Assembly: GCF_900215515.1 (NCBI RefSeq)
Contig: NZ_OBEI01000002.1
Location: 310,001-374,000, forward strand
Direction: 5' to 3'
DNA length: 64,000 nucleotides
From: Persephonella hydrogeniphila
Lineage (GTDB): Bacteria; Aquificota; Aquificia; Aquificales; Hydrogenothermaceae
The notes beneath the pieces were generated by a model that was given only the letters and a program-made list of their open reading frames with translations, was not told the origin of the DNA and did no database searches. Position 1 is the stretch's first letter; each line of letters starts with the position of its first letter. This document shows, in pieces, positions 1-8,525 of the stretch. The translations under genes were made by a program, and so were the position numbers.

Positions 1-95
1 ACCTCTACTGTTTTTTTATCTTCAAGTGTTGGGTTTTTGTGATTTTCAAGGGGGTGATTATGTTCTGGGATAGAACAGCCACAATCTTTGCACAT
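1..95 (-). CDS. hypB: Hydrogenase nickel incorporation GTPase HypB, N-terminal fragment
   Basis: Only the first 31 codons lie in the window; the gene runs off the left edge. HypB is the GTPase that delivers nickel to the NiFe-hydrogenase large subunit together with HypA. The visible start, MCKDCGCS, carries the N-terminal Cys cluster that binds nickel tightly in HypB proteins, followed by a His-containing stretch (HNHPLENH). A GGAGGA ribosome site lies 5 bases before the ATG at 95. It follows nikR and the nickel transporter on the same strand and has its own promoter-like elements with a dyad at the start site. The GTPase domain cannot be seen; the call rests on the N-terminus and context. 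Confidence 0.85.
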   Translation of the reverse strand, partial: MCKDCGCSIPEHNHPLENHKNPTLEDKKTVE

Positions 96-106
96 TGCAA
101 TCCTCC

Positions 107-121
107 TGAATGATTATTCAT
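107..121. promoter_or_regulatory. Candidate NikR operator in front of hypB
   Basis: A perfect inverted repeat TGAAT-N4-ATTCA. Read on the minus strand it is ATGAATAATCATTCA, identical at 14 of 15 positions to the dyad before nikM (2886-2901). It covers the predicted hypB transcription start and ends at the ribosome site. A repressor bound here would block transcription. The link to NikR is inferred from the shared sequence and gene content; it does not match the E. coli NikR site (GTATGA-N16-TCATAC). Confidence 0.6.
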
Positions 122-125
122 TTTT

Positions 126-154
126 ACTATATATCTTTTGTTTAGCTGTGTCTA
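126..154 (-). promoter_or_regulatory. Candidate hypB promoter
   Basis: On the minus strand TAGACA (154-149) and TATAGT (131-126) are separated by 17 bases. Each matches 5 of 6 bases of the sigma-70 consensus. The -35 box overlaps the nikR stop codon. The predicted transcription start near 119 falls within the dyad at 107-121. This is inferred from sequence only. Confidence 0.45.
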
Positions 155-565
155 TATTTCCACCTTTGATGTTTTTGTTAGCTTTGCAAATTTTACACCT
201 TTTAAACCAGAGATTTTTATAGATATACTTTCTATATCTGCAGGTTTTCCCCTGATGATTATTGTTTCAAGGCAGTTGTGGTGGTCAAGATGTACGTGGG
301 TTGTGCACATCACATTTATGTATTTGCTGTGCTGTATATCTATCATTTTCTGGGTAAGTTCCCTTTGATGATGGTCGTATATGACTGTTAGAACTCCGAT
401 CACTTCCTCTTCTCCTGACCATTTATCTTCAATGATCTTTTCCCTTATCATATCTCTTATAAATTCGGATCTTGAAGAGTAACCTTTTTTTACAACTTTG
501 CTGTCTAAATAGTTAAGCAGTTTTTCAGGTATAGTTATACTGAGTCTTGATAATTTTTCTCCCAT
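152..565 (-). CDS. nikR: Nickel-responsive transcriptional regulator NikR
   Basis: A 137-residue NikR. Residues about 5-45 form a ribbon-helix-helix DNA-binding domain ([13 protein letters not shown]) and the rest is the ACT-like nickel-binding domain. The square-planar nickel ligands are all present with E. coli spacing: His79, His90, His92 and Cys98, in QHSK and [10 protein letters not shown]. Start chosen at 565, where AGGAGG (571-576) precedes the ATG by 5 bases; a longer reading would run into nikO. Last gene of the nikMNQOR run, followed by hypB. Known members repress nickel uptake when nickel is plentiful; two matching dyads in this window are its likely targets. Confidence 0.95.
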   Translation of the reverse strand: MGEKLSRLSITIPEKLLNYLDSKVVKKGYSSRSEFIRDMIREKIIEDKWSGEEEVIGVLTVIYDHHQRELTQKMIDIQHSKYINVMCTTHVHLDHHNCLETIIIRGKPADIESISIKISGLKGVKFAKLTKTSKVEI

Positions 566-575
566 TTTATCCTCC

Positions 576-1358
576 TCAGTATTCATCATGAAAATGGAAA
601 TGAGAGTGGTATATGTGGGCATGTAGATGTCTGTGTTTATGAATAAGGTTTGCTTTTTCTAAAAGCTCTTTATTTTTTATAAAATCGGTAAGGTTTCCAT
701 CATATATAATTTCATGATTTTCAGACAGAACTACAGTTCTTTCCCCTAACTCAGGTGCAAGACCGAGATTATGTGTTGTTGTGATGATTGTTATATCAAG
801 ATCCTGCAAAAAGTCTATTAGCCATCCTGTTGAACGGGGATCTAAGTTTGCAGTAGGTTCGTCTAAAAGGAGTAGCTCCGGCTGTAGAGAGAGTAAAGAT
901 GCAAGGCATACTTTCTGTTTTTCTCCCCCGCTAAGCTCGAAGGGAGATCTGTTCAGAAGGTGTGATATTCCTAATTTTTCTGACCAGAAACTAACCCTTT
1001 CTTCAATATTTTCAAAGCCAAACTGCTTCAGACTAAACGCTATCTCATCATAAACTGTAGGATTAAAAATCATACTGTCGGGATTCTGAAACAGTAAAAC
1101 AACTTCTTTTCTGAATTTTTTTGCAAAATCTCTGTTTTTTAGCTTTTTTTCTGTTATTTTTTCATTTTTATAAAAAAATTCTCCTTTTTTAGGGAATAAA
1201 ATACCGTTTATTATCTTCAATAATGTTGATTTCCCACTGCCGTTTATTCCTAAAATAACTACTTTTTCTCCTTTTTTTACAGAAAGGCTTATGTTGTCCA
1301 ACACTGTTTTATTTCCGTATCTGAAACTAACATTCTTAAGAGATAAAATCTCACTCAA
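576..1358 (-). CDS. nikO: Nickel ECF transporter ATPase NikO with His-rich tail
   Basis: A 260-residue ABC ATPase of the CbiO/NikO group, the energising subunit of an ECF-type nickel transporter. Walker [10 protein letters not shown] is at 37-45, the Q-loop at FQNPD (90-94), the signature LSGGEKQ at 142-148, Walker B LLLLDEPT at 162-169 and the switch His at 196. The C-terminus is unusual: residues 240-257 contain nine His, mostly alternating (HKHRHLHAH then HSHFHFH). Such a tail should bind nickel or zinc. It overlaps nikQ by 8 bases and ends 10 bases before nikR. Cobalt as substrate cannot be excluded, but NikR and HypB nearby favour nickel. Confidence 0.93.
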   Translation of the reverse strand: MSEILSLKNVSFRYGNKTVLDNISLSVKKGEKVVILGINGSGKSTLLKIINGILFPKKGEFFYKNEKITEKKLKNRDFAKKFRKEVVLLFQNPDSMIFNPTVYDEIAFSLKQFGFENIEERVSFWSEKLGISHLLNRSPFELSGGEKQKVCLASLLSLQPELLLLDEPTANLDPRSTGWLIDFLQDLDITIITTTHNLGLAPELGERTVVLSENHEIIYDGNLTDFIKNKELLEKANLIHKHRHLHAHIYHSHFHFHDEY

Positions 1359-1899
1359 TGAAAAAACCTCTTGATTTCATTGCCTGAGATATCTCTTTAG
1401 AGTCTCTAAAAGATTTGTTTAAAAAGTAAAGAAAAACAGCAGAGGTAAAGTTGTACATATCTTTTATCTCAGGTTTTACAGTTCTGCTTTTTAGAGAATA
1501 TTTGAACTCCTCAAATGTTTTTCTGTATCTCAATATCTGGCTGTAAGATATTGTTAGTAGATATTGAGCTGTTTTTGAGAAAGAGAAAGCTTTAATAATG
1601 TTAACCCTATTTATAAACAGAAATGTCATAAATGTTATTGTAATCACACGAAGATTCAAAAGGGTTATATACTCAAGCCATCCTGTGTTTCTGATAATAG
1701 AAAGTATTATGTAGCTTATGCTTACTACACTGTTAAAAGCAATTACTGATATTACTGTTTTTTTTAGTATGTTGAATGTATCCTTGTTAGATAAGACAAA
1801 CAGAAAAATTAAAAAAGAGAGCAAAAAGTATATGTTGTGGACTGTTGTAAGGAGAATAATAGAGGTTATATAGAAAGCTAATATCAGTTTATCTTTCAT
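1351..1899 (-). CDS. nikQ: ECF transporter transmembrane subunit NikQ/CbiQ
   Basis: A 182-residue membrane protein, the T component that couples NikO to the substrate-binding membrane subunit. Several hydrophobic segments occupy roughly residues 5-110. The cytoplasmic end has SRTV and SQAMKSRGF, matching the conserved Ala-x-x-Arg-Gly coupling-helix motifs of CbiQ/NikQ that touch the ATPase. It is shorter than the usual 220-260 residues, with the shortfall in the N-terminal membrane part. It overlaps nikN by 11 bases and nikO by 8, so translation is probably coupled. Confidence 0.88.
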   Translation of the reverse strand: MKDKLILAFYITSIILLTTVHNIYFLLSFLIFLFVLSNKDTFNILKKTVISVIAFNSVVSISYIILSIIRNTGWLEYITLLNLRVITITFMTFLFINRVNIIKAFSFSKTAQYLLTISYSQILRYRKTFEEFKYSLKSRTVKPEIKDMYNFTSAVFLYFLNKSFRDSKEISQAMKSRGFFIE

Positions 1900-2185
1900 C
1901 TTTTCTCCTTAGAAACATTTTAAGTGTAAAAAATGTCAGAAATATAAGGGTTATTCCTACAATCCCTGATATGTAGTATGACAGGACAGGATTTAGACCG
2001 TTCAGAGAGTAATCCGGTATCAAAGGAGAAAAATCGTTTCTTTTCATTCCTTCAGGGATGAAGCCTAATACCTTTTTGTAAAAATCCGTTTCCCACTCTC
2101 CCCATGCAGGATACTCGGCCAAGAGTCCTAAAGGGGAGATAAAAAAGAGAAAAATCAGAAAATAAAGTATTTTTTTATGTTTCAT
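1889..2185 (-). CDS. nikN: NikN/PDGLE-type small subunit of the nickel transporter
   Basis: A 98-residue protein with an N-terminal membrane helix (residues 5-22), a periplasmic loop and a second helix (72-90). The loop has the family pattern SPLGLLAEYPAWGEW followed by LGFIPEGM. This corresponds to the PDGLE/CbiN-like component that partners the M subunit during metal loading. It lies between nikM and nikQ and overlaps both. The family is clear; the gene symbol is by analogy with NikMN systems. Confidence 0.82.
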   Translation of the reverse strand: MKHKKILYFLIFLFFISPLGLLAEYPAWGEWETDFYKKVLGFIPEGMKRNDFSPLIPDYSLNGLNPVLSYYISGIVGITLIFLTFFTLKMFLRRKDER

Positions 2186-2840
2186 TAATCCCCTCCGTTA
2201 GTAAACCTGCTGTTTTTTGTACAAACTTTACAACTACAAGTGTAAATATTCCTTCAACAATTCCAAAATAAAGCATATGGGAAAAAACAAGAGCAGGTAC
2301 TGTTATATCAAGTCCAAAAGGGAAAAATAATGGTTTGCCATCAGGGGAATGGGCAATTAATGGTTGTATTCCGAGGAATAAAGCGACCAAAAAAGAGGAA
2401 AAAACGATTGAGAACCATCCTGATAAAAAGAGGGCAAACTCTTTGTTTATTTTAGATAATGCTTTATACAGATAATAACCGGTAAAAGATGCCCCAAACC
2501 CTATAGATAATGAGTTTACAGCCCATGCTGTTATTCCCCCATCTCCGAAAACTACAGCCTGTATTAAAAGGACAAGACTGAGGGATACAAAACCTATCCA
2601 CGGGTTTGTAAGTATTGATATTGCAGCTGCTCCTATCGCATGTCCGCTGGTTCCTCCGGGGATAGGTATGTTAATCATCATCACAATAAAGGAAAGGGCA
2701 GTTAATGAGGATATAAGGGGAACTGTTTTTTCGTCTAAAACCTCTTTCAGTTTTTTTATCCCGTACACAAAAAGAGGTAACTGAATGGCATAGGAGGGAA
2801 TATAGGTAATAGGAGATAGATATCCGTCAGGTATATGCAT
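2175..2840 (-). CDS. nikM: Nickel-binding membrane subunit NikM/CbiM
   Basis: A 221-residue integral membrane protein. It begins MHIPDGYLS, the hallmark of CbiM/NikM, where the N-terminal Met-His backbone and His2 form the metal site. The conserved PGGTSGHAIGAA segment with a further His is at residues about 61-72. Six or seven hydrophobic segments follow. First gene of the nickel transport operon; start supported by GGAGAT seven bases upstream. A promoter with a NikR-like dyad in its spacer lies just upstream. The cobalt-specific CbiM is the alternative; context favours nickel. Confidence 0.92.
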   Translation of the reverse strand: MHIPDGYLSPITYIPSYAIQLPLFVYGIKKLKEVLDEKTVPLISSLTALSFIVMMINIPIPGGTSGHAIGAAAISILTNPWIGFVSLSLVLLIQAVVFGDGGITAWAVNSLSIGFGASFTGYYLYKALSKINKEFALFLSGWFSIVFSSFLVALFLGIQPLIAHSPDGKPLFFPFGLDITVPALVFSHMLYFGIVEGIFTLVVVKFVQKTAGLLTEGINET

Positions 2841-2879
2841 CTTTATCTCCGGTAATACTTTTTTTTAATCAGTAATATT

Positions 2880-2908
2880 AGTTTAATGAATGTTTATTCA
2901 TCTGACAA
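2880..2908 (-). promoter_or_regulatory. Candidate nikM operon promoter
   Basis: On the minus strand TTGTCA (2908-2903) is followed after exactly 17 bases by TAAACT (2885-2880). The same -10 hexamer with a 17-base spacer occurs before tRNA-Phe in this window. The predicted transcription start is near 2873, giving a leader of about 33 bases. The NikR-like dyad fills the spacer. Confidence 0.5.
2886..2901. promoter_or_regulatory. Candidate NikR operator in front of nikM
   Basis: A perfect inverted repeat ATGAAT-N4-ATTCAT lying between the -35 and -10 boxes of the nikM promoter. Minus-strand reading ATGAATAAACATTCAT differs at one position from the dyad before hypB. This position would block RNA polymerase. 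It lies only 14 bases before the start codon of the divergent glycosyltransferase gene, which might also be affected. Confidence 0.6.
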
Positions 2909-2914
2909 TAGAGA

Positions 2915-4537
2915 ATGAATATAGAAAATAAGCTAAAATATTCTAAAAAACGGAGCAGTTCTATTTTGAGATACAAACCGTTTCTGATCTCGCTGTTTGT
3001 TTTTATCACAGCTTTTATGGTTTTCTCTGCAAATATAGGAGGCTTATCAATATACTCCCTTGATGAAGCAAAAAACTCAGAATGTGCAAGGGAGATGCTC
3101 GAAAGGGGAGATTTTATTGTTCCTACATTTAATTATGAACTGAGAACAGATAAACCTCCTGTGCATTACTACTTTATGATTGTTGCGTACAAGCTTTTTG
3201 GAGTTAATGAGTTCTCTGCAAGATTTTTTTCATCAGTTTTTGGGGCTTTGACAGTTCTGATAACATTTTTGTTTGCACAGAAATATCTTGGGAAAAGGGA
3301 GGCTTTTTTATCATTTATAGCCTTGATATCTTCTCTCCATTTTTCTATACAGTTCCATATGGCTGTTCCTGATCCTTATCTTATTTTCTGGATAAATGCT
3401 GCTCTTTTTTCCTTTTATATAGGTTTTAAAGAGAAAAAAGGAGTTTTTATTTACCTATTCTATATTTTTATGGGACTTGGAGTGCTTACGAAGGGACCGG
3501 TTGCTGTTGTTTTGCCTTCAGGAATTATTCTTCTTTATCTTATTTTTACCAGAAATCTTACTGTAGAAAACTTAAAATTCCTGCGGGTGCTCTCTGGAAT
3601 AGCTGTACTTCTGATAGTCTCTCTCCCGTGGTATATAGCTGTTTATCTGAAAACAGAGGGAAAGTGGGTGCAGGAGTTTATATTCAAACATAATATACAC
3701 AGATTTTCGCAGCCTATGGAAGGTCACGGAGGGATATTTCTTTTAACATTTTTATTTGTTTTTGTAGGTATGCTTCCTTTCTCTGTTTTTATATTTCAGG
3801 CTTTGAAAAAAGTATGGGAAGATAGAAAAAATGATTTTTTACTTTTTCTTATGATTTTTGCAGGGGTTTACACACTGTTTTTTGCAGTATCAAAAACAAA
3901 ACTACCTAATTACACAGTTCCTGTGTACCCTTCTCTCGCTATTATCATAGGATACTATCTGAGCAGGATTCATACATCAAAGATCTCTTCTCTGATAGTT
4001 AGTGTTATTTTGTATATCCTGATAAGTATTGGTGTTATAGCTGGACTTTATTTTGGTATAAAAAATGAACCGGCCATATCGGACCTTTCTTATCTCTCTA
4101 TATGGTTTATCTTTCTTGTTTTTGGTGGGATATTTGCCCTTATGTTCTTACTGAAAAAAAACTATGTTATGGCTATCTTATCTCTTTCAGTTTTTTCTAT
4201 TTTTACCGGTTTTATATTTTTTTACAAGGCATTTCCTCCTGTTGATAAGAGAAATCCTGTGATGCAGATGCTTCCTTTAATAGAAAAAGATAAACCTGTT
4301 AGATACTACAGGAATTTTAATCCGGCTTTTGTTTTTTATCTCAGGAGACATATAAGTCCGGTTGAGAAAGCAGAGATAAAGAGCTTTCTTTCATCTAAAG
4401 AGAAGGTTTACATACTTACAAGGAAAAGATATCTGAAGGATTTTAAAAATATAGAAAATGCTGTTATTCTGAAAGTTGTAAAGGATCTGTTTGAAAGCAA
4501 AGTATCTGCCCTTGTTTCAAACAGGAGAGAAAGATGA
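2915..4537 (+). CDS. GT39-family membrane glycosyltransferase (ArnT/PMT-like)
   Basis: A 540-residue polytopic membrane protein of the dolichyl-phosphate-mannose-protein mannosyltransferase/ArnT superfamily, which uses polyprenyl-phosphate sugars as donors at the outer face of the inner membrane. The catalytic acidic pair follows the first helix (SLDEAKNSECARE, D50-E51), then RTDKPPVHYY (K80-P82), both GT39 hallmarks. About eleven further hydrophobic segments follow, ending in a soluble tail. No clear ribosome site precedes the ATG at 2915. It overlaps the next gene by 4 bases (ATGA). The acceptor, lipid A or protein, cannot be told. Confidence 0.8.
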   Translation: MNIENKLKYSKKRSSSILRYKPFLISLFVFITAFMVFSANIGGLSIYSLDEAKNSECAREMLERGDFIVPTFNYELRTDKPPVHYYFMIVAYKLFGVNEFSARFFSSVFGALTVLITFLFAQKYLGKREAFLSFIALISSLHFSIQFHMAVPDPYLIFWINAALFSFYIGFKEKKGVFIYLFYIFMGLGVLTKGPVAVVLPSGIILLYLIFTRNLTVENLKFLRVLSGIAVLLIVSLPWYIAVYLKTEGKWVQEFIFKHNIHRFSQPMEGHGGIFLLTFLFVFVGMLPFSVFIFQALKKVWEDRKNDFLLFLMIFAGVYTLFFAVSKTKLPNYTVPVYPSLAIIIGYYLSRIHTSKISSLIVSVILYILISIGVIAGLYFGIKNEPAISDLSYLSIWFIFLVFGGIFALMFLLKKNYVMAILSLSVFSIFTGFIFFYKAFPPVDKRNPVMQMLPLIEKDKPVRYYRNFNPAFVFYLRRHISPVEKAEIKSFLSSKEKVYILTRKRYLKDFKNIENAVILKVVKDLFESKVSALVSNRRER

Positions 4538-5505
4538 TAAAAGTTGGAATTGTAGGTATGGGGCGTGTTTTTGATTATTATATAAAAGCCGTCGAACATG
4601 TCAAAGATATAAAAATTGTCTGTGTTTCTGATATAGAAGAGAAAAGGAGGTCAAAAACTCCTTTGGGAGCAAGGTTCTATAAAAACTTTCACAAAATGAT
4701 ATTAGAGGAAAAACCAGATGCTGTTTTTGTTCTTGTACCGAATCTGCTACATTATGAAGTCTCCAAGATAATATTAGAAGAAGGTATAGATATTCTCCTT
4801 GAAAAACCTGCAACATTGGATATACAGGAACTGAAAAATCTTATTAGTTTATCCTACCGTAAGAGTCTTGTTTTTGTTATTTCGTTTCATTACAGATTTG
4901 CAAAGGAGGTTCAGTGGTTTTATGAAAGGTACAAGGAAGGTATGGAAAAGGAGCTTGGTAGAATAAAGTACTTTCACTGTGGGTTTTATGATCCGTATAT
5001 AGAAAATAACAGAATAAAAGATTTTGTTAAAAGTCTAAATGGAAGCTGGATTGACAGCGGGATCAATGCTCTTTCTGTTATTGATATGTTTATTGATAGG
5101 ATATCTTTGATGGAAAGTAGGCTTACATATGTAGAAAGTGTAAATAAATACGGGGATATCCAGTCTACCGTTACTTTATACAGTCCTTTCTCATACGGAT
5201 TTATAGACACAAACTGGACTCTTGGTATTAACTGTAAAAAGACATCTTTTTTGTTTGAAAATGAGGAAAAAGAGATAGTACTGAATCATTCAAAGCAGCA
5301 GGTTATATTAAAAGAAAAAGGAAATGACCAGATTATTGCAGATTTTTCGAAAACAGGAGATAGACTTGTAAATCATTATATAGGAGTGTTGAGGGATTTT
5401 GTTAATCATTTTAAAAACAGAACAGATAATACAGAAAAAGCCTTGTATCTTCACAGTTTACTTTTTGAGGCTATAGAAAAAAACAGCATCCTGAAAAACT
5501 GTTAA
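4534..5505 (+). CDS. Gfo/Idh/MocA-family oxidoreductase
   Basis: A 323-residue NAD(P)-dependent oxidoreductase. The N-terminal Rossmann fold begins VGIVGMGRVFDYY and the EKPATLD motif, carrying the conserved Lys of the family, is near residue 90. The C-terminal half is the alpha/beta substrate domain. Translationally coupled to the GT39 gene through an ATGA overlap, which suggests a role in making or changing a sugar for the cell envelope. The substrate cannot be deduced. Its stop codon shares a TTAA tetranucleotide with that of rnc on the other strand. Confidence 0.8.
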   Translation: MIKVGIVGMGRVFDYYIKAVEHVKDIKIVCVSDIEEKRRSKTPLGARFYKNFHKMILEEKPDAVFVLVPNLLHYEVSKIILEEGIDILLEKPATLDIQELKNLISLSYRKSLVFVISFHYRFAKEVQWFYERYKEGMEKELGRIKYFHCGFYDPYIENNRIKDFVKSLNGSWIDSGINALSVIDMFIDRISLMESRLTYVESVNKYGDIQSTVTLYSPFSYGFIDTNWTLGINCKKTSFLFENEEKEIVLNHSKQQVILKEKGNDQIIADFSKTGDRLVNHYIGVLRDFVNHFKNRTDNTEKALYLHSLLFEAIEKNSILKNC

Positions 5506-6236
5506 GACTCTTTTTCCTTCTCAGACAGTTTTATATATGCCTTCTTTGCTGCCTTTGATTCTGCTTCTTTTTTTGACTTTCCAGCTCCTTTTGTTCTAAT
5601 TCCTTCTATCACACATTCTACTGTAAAAGTTTTTTCATGTTCTGGTCCCACAGCGGATATAACCCTGTATCTTGGAGGTTTCCCAAATATTTTCTGAGTG
5701 AGTATCTGTAAGAGGGATTTATAATCCCGTGGAATATCTCCCTTTTTAATATCTTCGATAAGCTGATTTTTAAAATATCTGTTAAATATCTGCCTCGGAG
5801 GGTCTATTTTGTAATCAGAGTCGACATATATAGCACCAAAAACAGACTCAAATACATCACATAAGAGAGATTCCCTCTCCATCCCTTTTTGTGCTATCTC
5901 CCCTTTGCTTAAAAGAACTAACTCTCCAAGGTTTATAACTTTTGCCAGTTTTGATAGATATGCTTCGCTTATAACTGCAGATCTTATCTGGGATAACTCT
6001 CCTTCCCTAGCCTGTGGAAATGTTTTAATGAGAATCTCACTTACAATAAGAGATAAGACAGCATCTCCAAGAAATTCCAATACTTCATAATCTGTAAGCT
6101 TTCTGTGGTATTCAACAGCAAAGGAACGATGTGTAAGCGCTGTTAAAGGGAGTGTCTTGTCCTTGAATACATATCCAAGTCTTTCCTCAAGGGAGTTTAT
6201 CCTATCTAAAAACTCTTTCTCGATATCAATGCTCAT
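5502..6236 (-). CDS. rnc: Ribonuclease III
   Basis: A 244-residue double-strand-specific endoribonuclease that processes rRNA precursors and structured RNAs. The RNase III signature [17 protein letters not shown] is at residues about 53-69 and the second acidic site, [15 protein letters not shown], at about 126-140. A C-terminal double-stranded RNA-binding domain ends with the [16 protein letters not shown] motif. Its start overlaps the fabF stop by 11 bases, so rnc is the distal gene of the acpP-fabF-rnc run. This order is common in many bacteria. Confidence 0.96.
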   Translation of the reverse strand: MSIDIEKEFLDRINSLEERLGYVFKDKTLPLTALTHRSFAVEYHRKLTDYEVLEFLGDAVLSLIVSEILIKTFPQAREGELSQIRSAVISEAYLSKLAKVINLGELVLLSKGEIAQKGMERESLLCDVFESVFGAIYVDSDYKIDPPRQIFNRYFKNQLIEDIKKGDIPRDYKSLLQILTQKIFGKPPRYRVISAVGPEHEKTFTVECVIEGIRTKGAGKSKKEAESKAAKKAYIKLSEKEKES

Positions 6237-7470
6237 AAGCCTTAAATGCTAAACATGCATTTGTTCCACCGAAACCAAAAGAGTTAGATATAGCAACTTT
6301 TACAGGATATTCAACAGCCTTGTTTGGCGTATAATCAAGGTCACAGTCAGGATCCGGATTTTCAAGATTTATTGTAGGAGGTATTATACCTGTCTCGATA
6401 GTTTTTACTGTTGATACAGCTTCTACTGCACCTGCTGCACCTAAAAGATGGCCTATCATCGATTTAATTGAGCTTATCTTCAGCTTGTATGCATGGTCTT
6501 TGAAGACTTTTTTAATACCGAGGGTTTCTACTTTATCGTTTAAAGGTGTAGATGTTCCGTGGGCATTTATATAATCAACCTCTTCAGGATTAATCCTTGC
6601 ATCATTCAATGCCATCTCCATAACTCTTACAGCACCATCTGCATCGGCACACGGAGCTGTTATATGGTGAGCATCTCCTGTCATTCCGTATCCGACAATC
6701 TCTGCGTATATTTTTGCTCCTCTTTTCAGGGCATGTTCTAACTCTTCAAGAACAATGATACCTGCCCCTTCTCCCATAACAAATCCGTCCCTTTCTGCAT
6801 CGAAAGGTCTTGATGCCTTTTGAGGTTCATCATTCCTTGTAGAAAGGGCTTTCATATTTGCAAAACCTGCAATACCAAGGGGTGTTACCGCTGATTCTGT
6901 TCCCCCTGCAACCATTATGTCGGCATCTCCACGCTGGATGATCTTAAAGGCATCTCCTATAGCATGGGTTCCGGTAGCACAGGCCGTAACAACACAAGAG
7001 TTTGGACCTTTAAAACCGAATTCAATAGATATGTAACCTGACGCCATATTTGATATACCAGAAGGGATAAAGAAAGGAGATACCCTTCTGGCTCCTTTCT
7101 CAAGTAATAAAGTTTGTTGTTCTTCAATATCCCTGAGCCCGCCGATACCGGTTCCAACTATAACACCTGCTTTTGTAGGGTCTATTTTGTCAGTTTCAAG
7201 ACCAGAATCTGCTATGGCTTCCTTTGCAGCAACCATAGCAAATTTAACAAAATCACTCATCCTTTTTGCATCTTTTGGATTCAGGTATTTTTTAGGATCA
7301 AAATCTTTCACCTCTCCTGCTATAACAACAGGAAGATTATAAGAATAAGGGTCGAATCTTTTAATAACGTCAATACCGCTTTTGCCGTTAATAAGACCTT
7401 CCCATGTCTCTTTTACATTGTGACCGAGAGGTGTTATAGCTCCTATACCGGTAACGACGACTCTCCTCAT
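6226..7470 (-). CDS. fabF: 3-oxoacyl-ACP synthase II (FabF)
   Basis: A 414-residue beta-ketoacyl-ACP synthase II that elongates acyl-ACP with malonyl-ACP. The catalytic triad is visible: Cys in [11 protein letters not shown] (near 163), His in [11 protein letters not shown] (near 303) and His in [13 protein letters not shown] (near 340). The C-terminal glycine-rich [15 protein letters not shown] is intact. Full length for the family. It begins 6 bases after the acpP stop codon. Confidence 0.97.
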   Translation of the reverse strand: MRRVVVTGIGAITPLGHNVKETWEGLINGKSGIDVIKRFDPYSYNLPVVIAGEVKDFDPKKYLNPKDAKRMSDFVKFAMVAAKEAIADSGLETDKIDPTKAGVIVGTGIGGLRDIEEQQTLLLEKGARRVSPFFIPSGISNMASGYISIEFGFKGPNSCVVTACATGTHAIGDAFKIIQRGDADIMVAGGTESAVTPLGIAGFANMKALSTRNDEPQKASRPFDAERDGFVMGEGAGIIVLEELEHALKRGAKIYAEIVGYGMTGDAHHITAPCADADGAVRVMEMALNDARINPEEVDYINAHGTSTPLNDKVETLGIKKVFKDHAYKLKISSIKSMIGHLLGAAGAVEAVSTVKTIETGIIPPTINLENPDPDCDLDYTPNKAVEYPVKVAISNSFGFGGTNACLAFKAYEH

Positions 7471-7476
7471 GCTGTA

Positions 7477-7707
7477 TTATTCTCCTTTTTTAGCTTTGAT
7501 GTACTCGATTACATCTCCTACTGTTTGAATTTTTTCTGCATCTTCATCTGGGATTTCAACATCAAACTCTTCCTCAAAAGCCATAATGAGCTCAACAACA
7601 TCGAGAGAGTCAGCTCCTAAATCTTCAACAAATTTTGATTCAGGCTTTATCTGCTCTACATCAATTCCCAGCTGGTCTGCGATAATCTCTTTGATTCTTT
7701 CTTCCAT
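7477..7707 (-). CDS. acpP: Acyl carrier protein
   Basis: A 76-residue acidic four-helix carrier protein. The phosphopantetheine attachment Ser is in [12 protein letters not shown] (about residues 34-45). It carries growing acyl chains for the neighbouring FabF and FabG. The ATG at 7707 follows an AGGTT-type site. It sits 30 bases downstream of fabG in the order fabG-acpP-fabF-rnc. Confidence 0.97.
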   Translation of the reverse strand: MEERIKEIIADQLGIDVEQIKPESKFVEDLGADSLDVVELIMAFEEEFDVEIPDEDAEKIQTVGDVIEYIKAKKGE

Positions 7708-7737
7708 TCTTTTATAACCTCCAAAAATTTATTTTTT

Positions 7738-8472
7738 TCAATACATTCCACCGTTAACGTGAATTGTTTCTCCTGTTATATAATCAGCCATGTCTGAAGC
7801 AAGGAATAAAACAACATCTGCAACATCTTCCGGTTTACCAAATCTTCCAAGAGGTATCTGTTCAAGGTATTTTTCTTTTATTTCTGCTGGAAGTTCTTCT
7901 GTCATATCTGTTTCTATAAATCCGGGAGCTACTGCATTAACTGTTATATTTCTTGGTGCAAGCTCTTTCGCAAGGGATTTGGTGAAACCGATTAATCCTG
8001 CCTTTGTTGTTGCGTAATTAACCTGACCGGGATTTCCTATAAAACCGATTATAGAAGATATATTAATAATTCTTCCCCATCTTTTTTTTATCATACCTTT
8101 TACTACAAGTTGGGTTATTTTGAACGTTCCTGTCAGGTTTGCATGCAAAACAGTATTCCAGTCTTCATCTTTCATTCTTATAAAGAGTGTATCCCTGGTA
8201 ATACCTGCATTATTTACCAGTATATCTACCTGACCTGCTACTTTTTCTATCTCTTTCCACTGCTGGGGAATATCTTCTGAAAAATCTAATTTACAGCCGT
8301 AAGCGTCTATTCCGTACTCATTTTTTAGATTCTCAGCTACTATCTCTGCGTTGCCTTTATTTCTACCTGTAACTATAACACTGGCACCTTTTTCAGCAAA
8401 CCCAGTAGCTATAGCTTTTCCTATTCCTCTTGTCGAACCTGTAACCAGAACAGTTTTACCTTTAAAATCCAA
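7738..8472 (-). CDS. fabG: 3-oxoacyl-ACP reductase (FabG)
   Basis: A 244-residue short-chain dehydrogenase that reduces 3-oxoacyl-ACP with NADPH. The cofactor motif GSTRGIGKAIA is at 12-22, NNAG near 88-91, catalytic Ser in NISSIIG (near 139), and the YATTK active site (near 152-156). The start is TTG at 8472, 7 bases after a GGGGA site; the nearest ATG upstream is out of frame. FadB-type or other SDR roles are unlikely given acpP and fabF next to it. Confidence 0.95.
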   Translation of the reverse strand: MDFKGKTVLVTGSTRGIGKAIATGFAEKGASVIVTGRNKGNAEIVAENLKNEYGIDAYGCKLDFSEDIPQQWKEIEKVAGQVDILVNNAGITRDTLFIRMKDEDWNTVLHANLTGTFKITQLVVKGMIKKRWGRIINISSIIGFIGNPGQVNYATTKAGLIGFTKSLAKELAPRNITVNAVAPGFIETDMTEELPAEIKEKYLEQIPLGRFGKPEDVADVVLFLASDMADYITGETIHVNGGMY

Positions 8473-8525
8473 TACATATCCCCTGAATTTTTTTAAAACA
8501 TCCGATATTATACCATATTTTTGGC

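Noticed and set aside
781-1053. A 90-codon open frame antisense to nikO
   Set aside because: Covers the ABC signature and Walker B codons in reverse; no start signal.
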